64,000 nt of DNA from G963663495 sp963663495 (GTDB taxonomy: Bacteria > Bacteroidota > Rhodothermia > Rhodothermales > Bin80), in contig OY760427.1 in assembly GCA_963663495.1 (NCBI GenBank), positions 5,394,001-5,458,000 on the forward strand. The letters are read 5' to 3'. This document shows, piece by piece, positions 37,301 to 46,725 of this stretch (position 1 is the first letter of the stretch; each line of letters opens with the position of its first letter). The position numbers and the translations under genes are program-made. The notes under the pieces are model-generated. The model was not told the DNA's origin, did not search any database, and saw only the letters and a program-made list of their open reading frames with translations.

Positions 37301-38275
37301 CTACATACCGCAGCCGCTCCGATACACAAGAAGCGCGACGATGCCCGCTTCCCGATCCATAACACAGATCACCCGCGTCTTGCGCGGCAGCGTCTCCGCC
37401 ACCTCCTCAATGTCATGAAGACCATCTATCCATTGCTGCGTCCCGCCAGCAGGCCCCCGGGCTTTCGGTACGCATACCGGAGCACCCGCAAGGGCACTCC
37501 CTCCCACTGTCAATGTCGCATGCAAATGCACCCCTTGGGACACCGCCATCGTATGGTATAGGACCCAAATCCTCCGTTTTCTCCCACTCCGGTCGCATGC
37601 TGAGGCTGATGTCCGTACCATCCCGCACGTATAAAACCGTGTCCTGCGTACGCATCAGCTGAATCGTACGCTAACGATGCGGCGCAACATCTCCGCGGGC
37701 GTGATCTCAAACTGATACGCCTTCTCAAGAAAACGATAATACTCCGATACTGCCGCCGGACCATGCTTCGGTGCTGCCCTCGGTAGACGACCCATAGACG
37801 CCCCCAACATTGCTGCGCTCTTTACCAAACGAGTACTGCGCCGCTTGTCCCCCAATGGCGCTCCACCAAACTCCTGCTCGGACCACCCGTCACCGCTGGG
37901 CCCCTCTGCCACCTCCAACCACGGTTGCAACTCCGCCTGCGGTACATCCGGCTTCTTGCGCCAGTCTCCATCAATCGCCCTAACGAATTTCTTCTCCTGC
38001 GTTTGCTTGCATTCCTGTGTGGGGGCATGCCGCCCCCTTTCCATGGTCATCCCCACACGAAGATTGCCTGCCTCCTTCAAACACGTTCCCTCCCGATCCG
38101 GGCGCACAAGTATTTCCACCAGAAAGGGCGCATAGCCATACCGCGCGCAGTCGTCCGGCAATCGCCCCAGTACTCGTTCCAACAGATGACTGGCCAAATT
38201 CCGACATCGCACCGTGGGACGAATCAGGAACCAGATCATCCCCACCACGCGAAGCCGATCCCGCTCTTGCTGGTC
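37301..38275 (-). pseudogene. Broken DruA-domain/IS4-type transposase
   Basis: The N-terminal part has DUF4338 (DruA, named from Druantia) features: LASHLLERVLGRLPDD, ARYGYAPFLVEILVRPDREGT and NLRVGMTMERGR. A Tn5-type DNA-binding domain follows (WSEQEFGGAPLGDKRRSTR, then AAVSEYYRFLEK), and then QDTVLYVRDGTDISL, which holds the first catalytic Asp region of IS4 enzymes. A stop and frameshift near 37655 and 37620 split it. The last visible piece (DGLHDIEEVAETLPRKTRV.CVMDREAG) ends at 37301. The remaining catalytic C-terminus is missing, so the gene is dead. DruA-transposase fusions are known from IS4-like elements, and this need not be a defence gene. Confidence 0.75.
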
Positions 38276-38339
38276 ATTACTCTACGCCATCCATGTATCT
38301 TGAGGCTACAGAGTGCGACGCCGCTGCCGAAAACCCGAT

Positions 38340-38416
38340 GGCGTCGGGTAGCCCGGGGGAATTTCACCCCCAGGCCTCCACAGAACCGTACGTGAGACTC
38401 TCGCCTCATACGGCTC
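38340..38416 (-). ncRNA. Group II intron 3' end (domains V-VI), remnant 1
   Basis: On the minus strand 38383-38416 is a canonical 34-nt domain V: it starts GAGCCGTATGAGG, has a GAGA-type tetraloop, and closes CACGTACGGTTC, with the AGC triad in place. A GC-rich domain VI-like hairpin (CCTGGGGG...CCCCCGGG) follows to about 38340. Directly downstream lies the broken DruA transposase, presumably the 3' exon. No maturase ORF is recognisable immediately upstream. Confidence 0.7.
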
Positions 38417-38997
38417 TTCCTAAGCAACCGTCGTAAAACGGTCTTATGTGTCCCATCAAAGTCCTCCCCTCTCGGGTTGCTCCAATGTCCCACACCGCTC
38501 AGGGCAGCCCCTTCGCTCCAGACTCATTACAAGCCCTTCCGCACTACTACGAACTGCTCCGCCCCTGTGCCCTGCATCGGTACTCAATCACTCACGGGGT
38601 CTCCGCTTGCGACTCTCCCTTCGCATCAGGACGACAGGTTCCCAAGTTCCATGTAAAGGCCTGAATCCACGGTCTTGCCACCTGCATGCCGGATGCCACT
38701 TGGCCAATAAACAGGCTCCCGCCAAGCTTGTCCCAGCGGACCAGAGATCCCGCTGGTTTAGACATCGTCTAATCAATTTTCGACACTTCAGCAGTGGTTC
38801 ATTTGCATTCAACTCCGTGGCTCGTACCTGACAAAGTCATACCTCTGCCTTTTCCGGTCTCGCTCACCACCCTGTCTCTTAAACAACGCAGCAGCCGGCG
38901 GTTTAGAGCCTCCGCCTGTACAGCGGCTCTGGAGGGCCTACCTCCATCCTTTACATAGCATGACTACTCGAACATCAAATCATATTTGACCATACCG
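38417..38997. other. Region between two intron remnants
   Basis: About 580 bp with overlapping short open frames on both strands, for example 38448-38831 (+) and 38588-38812 (-). None shows a domain, signal or ribosome site that I can defend. It is probably intron- or IS-derived debris. Confidence 0.3.
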
Positions 38998-39063
38998 GTA
39001 GGGACCCGAGTCGCCCCGGGCCCCCCGGACAGATCCGGACGTGCGCGTTAACGCATCCGGCTC
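38998..39063 (-). ncRNA. Group II intron 3' end (domains V-VI), remnant 2
   Basis: The minus strand 39063-39032 reads GAGCCGGATGCG...CACGTCCGGATC, a domain V of 32 nt (the canonical form has 34). The maturase stop codon lies inside it, a layout common in bacterial group II introns. A G/C-rich domain VI-like hairpin ending in GGGTCCCTAC follows to about 38998. Confidence 0.7.
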
Positions 39064-39420
39064 CTCCCTTGGGTCGCGCCAGCGCGCTTAACGGTGAATC
39101 GTGTGGAAGGCCATGGGTGCCGGATCTCCAACTTCGGCCAGTGTATCGCAGTGAGCTTGTCCATCGTGTCCCACGTCGTACGATCCCGCTGGGAACGTCG
39201 TCGTAACACACGCATCCATATCCAGTACAGCCGGATGTAGCAGCTCGCAAGGTACCGGTAACTCGTCGGTACGGCATAGTAATTCAACCAGCCGTTGAGC
39301 AGCCGCCCCAACCATTTCCCCGTCGCATGCACCGGGCGGTGCATGCGACGAATCAACTGCCCCTTCACGCGCTTCAGAAAACGAGCCATACGCTTGGCTA
39401 TCGGCTTACGACCAAGACTA
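39048..39420 (-). pseudogene. Group II intron maturase, C-terminal fragment
   Basis: About 125 residues matching the maturase-specific end of intron-encoded reverse transcriptases: KPIAKRMARFLKRVKGQL, RRMHRPVHATGKWLGRLLNG, NYYAVPTSYRYLA, RALRRRSQRDRTTWD-like sequence, IRHPWPSTRF and the final TQGRSRMR. The reverse transcriptase domain with its catalytic YADD is absent. The fragment is cut off at about 39420, where IS5-type transposase sequence begins. A perfect 14-bp inverted repeat with a 2-nt spacer (39321-39350) lies in the RRMHRPVHAT codons. Confidence 0.85.
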
Positions 39421-39508
39421 AATCGCCCCCAAGGAGTCGGAGCGTCCAAAGTGCAAACCAGCGAGTCCTTCTAAGGATGAAGAGCGTCCAAAGAAGCCGA
39501 AGCGGCTC

Positions 39509-40261
39509 GTGGGCCAGCTGGCAATAGAGATGGAGGAGGAATTACCGGAGGTGGGCCATCCATCGCAGGATTCGACCGCGATAGTGGCGCAAGAGGACCC
39601 GGTACCCCGGAAAAAGGAGTTGGAGCGTCCAGAAGAGTGCAAATCATCGCATCCTACCAAGGATGAAAAGCCTCCGAAGGAGTTGCCGCGGCTGGTGCGC
39701 CGGCGTACCATGGGGACAGAGGAGATGTTGGAGGAGTTACCGAAGCGATGTACGGTAGGCGTTAAGCGCAATGCGAAGGGACATACGCAGAAATGGACGG
39801 GGTACAAGTTGCACATGGATGTGGCCGACGGAGGCGTACCGATCAGCGGTTTTGTTTCCTCTGCATCATTGCATGATAGCCAGGCGGCGATTCCGTTGGC
39901 TACGATATCTCAACTACGGGTACGCAATTTGTATGATCTGATGGACAGTGCATACGACGCGAAGCAGATTCACGAGCACAGTAAAGGCTTGGGGCACGTG
40001 CCGATTATCGACCATAATCCGCGACGCAATGGTAAGGCGGCGCTTATCCGCGAGAAAACGGCCCAGCGAGCAGCCGGATTGGTGCTGCCTGAGGATGTTC
40101 GTTACAGGGAGCGCTCAACGGTTGAGCGAGCCTTCGGGCAGCTCAAGGATGAGTTTGGTGGTCGTAATGTCCGCGTGCGTGGGCACAAGAAGGTGACATG
40201 CCACTTGATGTTCGGCGTGCTAGTACTGACGGTAGATCAGCTGTTGCGTATGGTGCAATAG
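39509..40261 (+). pseudogene. IS5/IS1182-like transposase, 5'-truncated
   Basis: 250 codons open from GTG 39509, with related sequence in frame back to about 39430. The C-terminal DDE half is well kept: GVKRNAKGHTQKWTGYKLHMD, SASLHDSQAAIPL, YDLMDSAYDAKQIHEHS (second Asp) and RYRERSTVERAFGQLKDEFGG (the Glu). The N-terminal DNA-binding half and first catalytic region are missing. In their place is a Lys/Glu-rich stretch containing two copies of a degenerate unit (GAGCGTCCAAAG... and GAGCGTCCAGAAG...). The 5' side abuts the intron fragment. Probably inactive. Confidence 0.75.
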
Positions 40262-40577
40262 AGATAGGAGTCCAGACGTAAATTGCACTAATCGGGTTTT
40301 GTGCGAAGCAGGAGCCAAGCATAGGTGTGCCCGCAAAGCACGGATTCTGCCTCGAATTCACCCCCCGGGAAGCCTTCATCGCCTATGGACCGCCAATACA
40401 TCTGGATCCAAAGGCAACACATGCCAATGCTCCCGGCGTAATGTCGAAAAACCCGAAAATTTGGGCATTTTGGGCGCCACCACCGCCGAATACACCGGGG
40501 TTTTGCAAAAGGCTCTTTCTGTCTAAGTTGACAGGTTAAGCATTCAAATCGTATATTGGGGCTTAGGGTCAGGCTGG
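40262..40577. other. Leader region of the Calx-beta adhesin gene
   Basis: About 315 bp without a supported gene, expected to hold the promoter of the 1758-residue protein. It is partly A/T-poor and includes AAAACCCGAAAATTTGGGCATTTTGGG. No confident promoter boxes. Confidence 0.3.
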
Positions 40578-40619
40578 GATATAGCTGAGGAGATATAGCT
40601 GAGGAGATATAGCTGAGGA
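40578..40619 (+). repeat. Three perfect 14-bp tandem repeats touching the adhesin start codon
   Basis: GATATAGCTGAGGA is repeated three times without mismatch and ends one base before ATG 40621. Each unit contains a Shine-Dalgarno-like GAGGA. The last is too close to the ATG (1 nt) and the previous one lies 15 nt away, so unit number and spacing could affect translation. Confidence 0.9.
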
Positions 40620-40620
40620 T

Positions 40621-43600
40621 ATGAAATTCGGGCGGGGGCGGGTAACATCCAAAGCCTTGTTTGATCGTTGGAACACGCATGTAGTCCTGAGATGCGTGGT
40701 GGTGCTATTGGGGCTGCTGAATGCTTTAGGAATAATTCAGTCCGTGCAGGGCCAGAGTGCGCCGGAATCGCAATTTGCAACTCCGGCTACTGAGGTTGAA
40801 ATACACACCGGATCTGAACCGAAAGAGGTAGCCCCACGCTCCCTGTCGTCCGAGTCGGCAAGCATGGAAGCTTCTCCGCAAACCCCCACGTGCATAAGAC
40901 CATCATCCGGCATAATTTGGATGGAGCTTAGCGAGGGCGACTCCTGTACTGTTGAGTATTGGTGCTCAGCGAGCAATATTCCCGGGCCGTACGTTTACAT
41001 CCATCATGGCGACCATTTGATCTATCACGTCGACGATACAGCCGAGCGAGGGACAGATGTGCTGGTAACTGGGCCAGATAGTGTCATTATTAGCGAAGAT
41101 AATACTGGAAGAAGGGGGGCTCATGATATCACAGATCTATACCAAGCCATCCCGGATGGTATCCCCGAAGGAGATGAGGAAATGTTGTGCTACTGCAGCG
41201 CTTTCCGAGACGGACCGGGAGCGTATGAGACTGGTCATCGTATTCAGATTAAGGATCGTGACGGGTGGACTGTAAGCGATGCGACTGCCAATGAGAGTCA
41301 TGGCAATATGGCATTCCTGGTGGAGTTCCCGAAACCGGTAGCGCGAGACTTGACTGTTGAATACTCCACGAAGGATGGCACAGCAAGAGCTGGAACGGAT
41401 TACACGCGTACGAAGGGATCGGTCACCGTCAGGAAGGGCCAGATAAGTGCATACATCGAGGTGCCATTGGTCAAGGATCAGATTCCAGAAGGCACTGAAA
41501 CGTTTGAACTGGTTACAATCTCGGATCAGTTTTCTGGCATCCCGGAGCAAAAGGCCACGGGCACTATTGTTGAAGGATCTCAACTCATGATTGAGCCTTC
41601 CCCACTGTTTGTAGATGAAGGAGGGCAGAACATCTACACCATAGCTTTGGGAGAGCAACCCGGCGGTGATGTTACGATGGCGAAAACGGGGCATACCGGA
41701 ACGCACTTGGCACTTGACAAGACGAGGCTGCCGTTCACGGGTTCTACTTGGGATACAGCGCAGACTGTCACCGTGACAGCGCCCGACGATGACGACGCTA
41801 CCAACGAATCGGTGATACTTGCCCATATCGCTTCGGGCGGGGACTACGGATCGGTGAGCAAGGATTTGCCTGTGACTGTGACAGACGACGACACGCCGGG
41901 TTTACGTATTGCGCCGACAGCGTTAACCGTGCTTCAGGGGAAATCGGGTACCTACCGAGTGAGACTAGAGACCAAACCGACCGGCACGGTTACGGTGACT
42001 ATTGATAGTAACAATAGCGCCGTAACTACGAGCGCTACTTCCCTGACGTTCACTTCCAGTGATTGGGCTACGGAACAGCTGATAACGGTGCGTGCGACGG
42101 AAGACGCAGACACGGACGACGACAGTGCCACGCTTACGCACACTGCATCGGGAGGAGATTATGATTCACTGACAGGGGCTGTAACGGTGGAGGTGGAGGA
42201 CATTGGTTCGTCTGTAGGGTTGGTGGTATCGCCCACCAACCTGTCAGTAACAGAGGGGACGGAAGAGCATTTCACAGTACGGTTGGTCACGGAGCCGACG
42301 CAGACAGTGGATGTGCGGATCACGGGAGATACTGGAACGGATGTAATGGTGAACCCGAGGACGCTCCGGTACACGCCAGAGGACTGGAGCACGCCTGTTA
42401 CGGTGAGAGTCCGTGCGGAAGAGGACGACGATGTCATGGACGCAAGTGTACAACTCATCCTTACAGCATCTGGGGGTGAGTATGGCGGTGAGACAGAGGA
42501 AGTGATGGTAGACGTACGAGACAATGACATACCAGGGATTGTGCTATCCGATACAGAGCTCGAGATTGTTGAAGGGGACGCAGAGTCTTATACAGTGCGG
42601 CTAATGGCGGAGCCATCGGGGACGGTAAACGTCAAAATCGCAAGTGATAACCCCGAGGTTACGGTCACTGATGCATCGCTGACGTTTACGACCGATGATT
42701 GGTATACCACGCAGGCGGTAACGGTGCTGGCGCATGAGGACGACGATCAGGACAATGACCATGCTACGCTTGTGCACCGGGCGTCGGGCGCGGACTACGA
42801 TGGTGTGGAGGAGGAATTAACGGTGACGGTGCTGGACGATGACGAGGCGGGGCTGGTAGTAAGGCCGGCAGCAGTGGCACTGGTTGAGGGGGATGCAGGC
42901 AAGACCTTTACGGTATCGCTTGCGATTCCACCTTCGGGCCAAGTCACCGTATCCCTTAGGATAGAATTTGTACTGGATGGCAAGGTATCGGTCGTTCCTC
43001 TTGGCTTGACTTTCACGCCTGCGGACTGGGATACAGACCAGACGGTCATGGTGACAGCACTGGATGATGCGGATGGTACTGACGAAGCTGGATTGGTACA
43101 GTTGTCGGCGAGCGGTGGTGGCTACGGAGGAAAGTCAGGAGCTGTAAGGGTGAAGGTTGCAGATGATGATGCACCGTACCGCATTGATGTAGAAACTTCG
43201 TCGGTTGAGGTGTCTGAAGGTGCAGGGCCGGCGCGATTCAAAGTGAGGCTTAACAGGCAGAGTGAAACGGCAGTCACGGTGCGCTACACAACGCACGATG
43301 AGTCGGCCCATGCCGGGCTTGACTATCTGGGGCCGGTAACAAACATGCTCGCCTTTGAGATAGGCGGCAACTTGGATAAGTGGATAGATGTACCGATTCT
43401 TGACGACGCGTTGCACGAGGGAGAGGAGACTTTTACGCTGGTACTGACGGACGCACAGGGAGCGGAGCTGGGTAACGCGACGGGCCGTGCCACGATCACG
43501 GACAACGATGCTGCGCCGACTGTCAGCATGGTGCCTGCGGCGTATGTGCGGGAAGGGGGTATAGCAAATGTCTACGTCGGTCTAAGTAATGCCAGCGCGA

Positions 43601-45897
43601 CTCCTATCAGGGTCTTGTACAGCACAAGTGACGTGACGGCAACAGCGGGAGAGGACTACGAGGCGGTGAGCGCCTCTTCGGTGACGATTGAGCATGGCCA
43701 GATGGGGACGGTAATAAAAGTTCCAACCAGGGACGACGCAGTGCACGAGGGTAGGGAGGCGTTCCTGGTGCGACTTGATAGTGGAAGCCAGACCACAGTG
43801 ACGATACTGGACAATGATCGTCTGCCACGGCTCTCCATAGGCGATGTGACGGTATCAGAGGATGAAGGGCGTGCGCAGCTTGCAGTGTCGCTGAGTGGTA
43901 CGAGCCCGGTACGTGTAGGGGTGGCATATGCCACCCAGGACGGTACGGCAACGGCGGGGGCGGACTACACACGCACGATGGGCACGCTCGTATTTGCTCC
44001 GGGTGAGACGGTGAGGCATGTGTCGGTGCCGGTACTGCGTGATGATGTGGTAGAGGAAGACGAAGGATTGGTAGTAAAGCTGAGTGCTCCAGAGCATGCC
44101 ATGCTGTTGGATGCGGAGGGGGATATGACGATAAAGGATGACCCAATAGAGGTCAGCATCCATGACGCTACAGGGACGGAGAGTTCGGAGGAACTGATGA
44201 TGGCGGTGCGGCTGAGTTTTGGTAGTACCAAGGTGGTATCGGTGCAGTTTGCGGTGACAGGAGGCACGGCAACATCGGATGTGGACTACGAGGCTACCCA
44301 GGGGCTGGTGGTATTTGAGACCGGCAGTACGGAGGCGCAAGTAAGGATACCGCTGATAGACGACGACTTGCAGGAAGGAAACGAAACGATTGAGGTGACG
44401 CTGTCGAATCCGGCCAATGCGCAAATCGGGCAGGCGATGGCCACGGGCACGATCGTGGATGACGAGACGGCGCCGGGAGTGCAGGTGCGAGCCATTGCGG
44501 TGTCGCAGAGCGAGGCGGTGTTTGTGGTGGGACTGCTGGCACCCGTGGCAGAGCGGCTGACGGGACGTTACCGTACGGTAGACGGCACGGCATGGGCGGG
44601 AGAGGACTACGAGCGCATGGAGGGAGTGCTGGAGTTTGGGCCTGGGGAGACGAGAAAAGAGGTGCGCGTGCCGTTACTGCGCGCGCAAAGTAGCGGGGAA
44701 GCGTTTGCGCTGATGGTGGAGTTAGGGGATGAAACGGTGCGCGAGGAGGTGGTGTTGGGATCGAAGGACACGGGAAACCGTGCGCGATTAGGCCGGAGTG
44801 TGGCGGTGCATATAGTGGAGGCGGTATCGGAGCGTATGGAGGGATCATTGGTGGGTTGTATGCCGAGGCCGTTTCCCGGTCAGCGGGTACGGGCGTCGCA
44901 TCTATTGTCGGGCTGTGGCGTGCAAGCAAGCGGAGAGCGGCTGAGTGTATGGGGTCGTGGTGCGTACAGCAGGTTGCAGAGCGGCGGGATATCGGGAGCG
45001 GATGTGGTGACAGCGTCATTGGGGGCGGACTACCGCACGGGAGGTCGCTGGCTGATGGGGATGGTGATATCGCGCAGCGAGGCATTGGAGCAGGAAGGGA
45101 CGCTACTGCAGATGACGGGCTGGTATCCTTATGTGCGCTACGGGGGGATGCGGCACAGTGTGTGGGGGTTGGCAGGAGCAGGACAGGGAGTGGCTGAAGC
45201 CGCGAACACGGGAATGCGTCTTGTGGCAGCGGGCGTGGGTGGCACGTTGGTACGCCGTTCGGGCGCGCGGCTGGGGTACGAGGCAGACGGGTTCTGGCTG
45301 GGGATGGATGGCGGGATTGGGGTGAGCCGTGTTCGCGCGGGTTTGGAGGGATCGGTGACGTTGCAGGATATCTTGGAGCCGTATGTGGAGGCGGCGGTTT
45401 TGCACAGCGGCGGGGATGCGGAGAGAGGAATGGGAATGGAGGCAGGCGGAGGATTACGGGTGCGGATGGGGATGTTGCATGCGGAGGTGATGTCAAGGCG
45501 TTTGGTGTTGCATCAAGAGGATGGCTACGGGGAGTGGGGATATTCGGGTACGGTACGCTATGGAGGACTGGAGGGCTTGGGAGCGCAGGTGCGACCGACC
45601 TGGGGTCGAACGCATGTGGGGACGCTGTGGCAGGCAGAGCGTCCGTGGGAGGTGTATCCGTCGGATCGTCGGATGGAGTTGGAGGTGGGGTACGGTTCGC
45701 GTGTTCACAGGCGCAGTGTGCTGCGGCCGCATGTGGGTATGGGGCTGCGTGACAGAGGCAGGGACTACCGCATAGGAGCGGGCGTGCAGGGGCGCACGGG
45801 GTTAGGCTTCAGTGTAAGCGGATTGGCGATGGAGCACATGGCACCGTACCGACCGGTGAGCTACGGCGTGACCGCAAGCGGCTACCTGCGGTGGTAA
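40621..45897 (+). CDS. Giant Calx-beta repeat surface protein with C-terminal beta-barrel
   Basis: 1758 residues. A hydrophobic segment at about residues 22-45 (VVLRCVVVLLGLLNALGII) serves as signal. An N-terminal unique region (50-210) with several Cys is followed by a Calx-beta domain near 215-300. Ten or so repeats of about 106 residues then start near 320, 427, 533, 639, 744, 853, 966, 1069, 1176 and 1286. The earlier ones have the 'lsv.EG....ytVrL..eP...V.v' pattern with a TASGGEYGG-type ending. The later ones are Calx-beta proper (VSEDEGRAQLAVSLSG; YATQDGTATAGADY; D-rich calcium ligands). The final 350 residues (from about 1406) are amphipathic strands ending ASGYLRW, an autotransporter-like barrel with aromatic C-terminus. 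This is a putative self-displayed Ca-binding adhesin. Confidence 0.85.
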   Translation: MKFGRGRVTSKALFDRWNTHVVLRCVVVLLGLLNALGIIQSVQGQSAPESQFATPATEVEIHTGSEPKEVAPRSLSSESASMEASPQTPTCIRPSSGIIWMELSEGDSCTVEYWCSASNIPGPYVYIHHGDHLIYHVDDTAERGTDVLVTGPDSVIISEDNTGRRGAHDITDLYQAIPDGIPEGDEEMLCYCSAFRDGPGAYETGHRIQIKDRDGWTVSDATANESHGNMAFLVEFPKPVARDLTVEYSTKDGTARAGTDYTRTKGSVTVRKGQISAYIEVPLVKDQIPEGTETFELVTISDQFSGIPEQKATGTIVEGSQLMIEPSPLFVDEGGQNIYTIALGEQPGGDVTMAKTGHTGTHLALDKTRLPFTGSTWDTAQTVTVTAPDDDDATNESVILAHIASGGDYGSVSKDLPVTVTDDDTPGLRIAPTALTVLQGKSGTYRVRLETKPTGTVTVTIDSNNSAVTTSATSLTFTSSDWATEQLITVRATEDADTDDDSATLTHTASGGDYDSLTGAVTVEVEDIGSSVGLVVSPTNLSVTEGTEEHFTVRLVTEPTQTVDVRITGDTGTDVMVNPRTLRYTPEDWSTPVTVRVRAEEDDDVMDASVQLILTASGGEYGGETEEVMVDVRDNDIPGIVLSDTELEIVEGDAESYTVRLMAEPSGTVNVKIASDNPEVTVTDASLTFTTDDWYTTQAVTVLAHEDDDQDNDHATLVHRASGADYDGVEEELTVTVLDDDEAGLVVRPAAVALVEGDAGKTFTVSLAIPPSGQVTVSLRIEFVLDGKVSVVPLGLTFTPADWDTDQTVMVTALDDADGTDEAGLVQLSASGGGYGGKSGAVRVKVADDDAPYRIDVETSSVEVSEGAGPARFKVRLNRQSETAVTVRYTTHDESAHAGLDYLGPVTNMLAFEIGGNLDKWIDVPILDDALHEGEETFTLVLTDAQGAELGNATGRATITDNDAAPTVSMVPAAYVREGGIANVYVGLSNASATPIRVLYSTSDVTATAGEDYEAVSASSVTIEHGQMGTVIKVPTRDDAVHEGREAFLVRLDSGSQTTVTILDNDRLPRLSIGDVTVSEDEGRAQLAVSLSGTSPVRVGVAYATQDGTATAGADYTRTMGTLVFAPGETVRHVSVPVLRDDVVEEDEGLVVKLSAPEHAMLLDAEGDMTIKDDPIEVSIHDATGTESSEELMMAVRLSFGSTKVVSVQFAVTGGTATSDVDYEATQGLVVFETGSTEAQVRIPLIDDDLQEGNETIEVTLSNPANAQIGQAMATGTIVDDETAPGVQVRAIAVSQSEAVFVVGLLAPVAERLTGRYRTVDGTAWAGEDYERMEGVLEFGPGETRKEVRVPLLRAQSSGEAFALMVELGDETVREEVVLGSKDTGNRARLGRSVAVHIVEAVSERMEGSLVGCMPRPFPGQRVRASHLLSGCGVQASGERLSVWGRGAYSRLQSGGISGADVVTASLGADYRTGGRWLMGMVISRSEALEQEGTLLQMTGWYPYVRYGGMRHSVWGLAGAGQGVAEAANTGMRLVAAGVGGTLVRRSGARLGYEADGFWLGMDGGIGVSRVRAGLEGSVTLQDILEPYVEAAVLHSGGDAERGMGMEAGGGLRVRMGMLHAEVMSRRLVLHQEDGYGEWGYSGTVRYGGLEGLGAQVRPTWGRTHVGTLWQAERPWEVYPSDRRMELEVGYGSRVHRRSVLRPHVGMGLRDRGRDYRIGAGVQGRTGLGFSVSGLAMEHMAPYRPVSYGVTASGYLRW

Positions 45898-46653
45898 GTG
45901 CAGGGCGGGACGCTCTATAGTAAAGAGGAGGGTATCCGGGTAAGGATTGATCACTGGCCGCAGCGAGCTCCCGACATTCTGAAGCGATCGTTGGCCGCAC
46001 AAAGGATGTTTCTGCAGCGCATGCAAATCGTGCGATGGATTGAGTGTGGAAGTGGCACATTGTGAGGAGACTTCGGGGCGCTTCAGCCCATAGAACAGCG
46101 TTATGTCATTCCGTGTTGGTTACATTCCTCATGTCGCCGGCTTGGATCGGGCACCGTGTGGAGCTTCTTGCAAAACCCTCGAATCGGGATTTTATGTCTG
46201 TGTCTGAAGGTGTGATGGTGTAAGCAGCTGGCGGTTCGGGTAGATTTGACTGCTCCGCCGATGCAGATCGGGGATTCTGCATGCCATGGGAATGTGTGCT
46301 GGCAAGCACACTAGGTGGACCGGATATCTTTGCGGGTGGAGACAAAATCAAAGAAAAAGGATGTTCTCATGTCCCTCAATTCCAAGTTACCCGGTTTCTG
46401 GATCAGCTAAGAACGGGAGCTATTATCCTGGCTGGAGGAAACGCTTCGCCCTTTGGCCCAAGTTCAAAAACCACCACTACGGTTGGGCATACCTCACCCG
46501 CGAACGCTGATTACACCGGGTGATATGTGGAGTTAGCGGTTGCGGCTTCACATTAGATGATACTTATTTTGGTTGCTAAGGACGTTTCATCTATGCGCAG
46601 CACCGCATAGATGTGTCTGACCTCCGCCTTGGTCCGTGAGCCATGGGCAAAGC
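45898..46653. other. Gene-free stretch downstream of the adhesin
   Basis: About 755 bp. Short open frames on both strands (for example 46106-46351 minus) lack any supporting feature. The end at 46653 is the junction with the right direct repeat. Confidence 0.3.
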
Positions 46654-46725
46654 CAGCAGCACCAGGTAGGGGTGCCGGGCAGTCCAGCGAACAACGGGTA
46701 CCAGTGTTCCGAATACGCGAGTCAT
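46654..46725 (-). pseudogene. 5' fragment of the MMPL gene
   Basis: The first 24 codons of the MMPL transporter gene (as at 36147) follow DUF3047 copy 2 with the same ATGA overlap, then the homology stops at the repeat boundary. It shows that this locus once continued into a full MMPL gene. Confidence 0.85.

Noticed and set aside
37301..38275. Druantia defence system
   Set aside because: Only the DruA-like domain is present, fused to a transposase. No DruB-E genes are nearby.
38448..38831. 127-codon plus-strand open frame among intron remnants
   Set aside because: Low-complexity composition of a non-coding strand; no family pattern and no start signal.
44294..45496. 400-codon open frame antisense to the adhesin barrel
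   Set aside because: Pro/Ser/Arg-rich shadow of a GC-biased coding strand with no domain or ribosome site.
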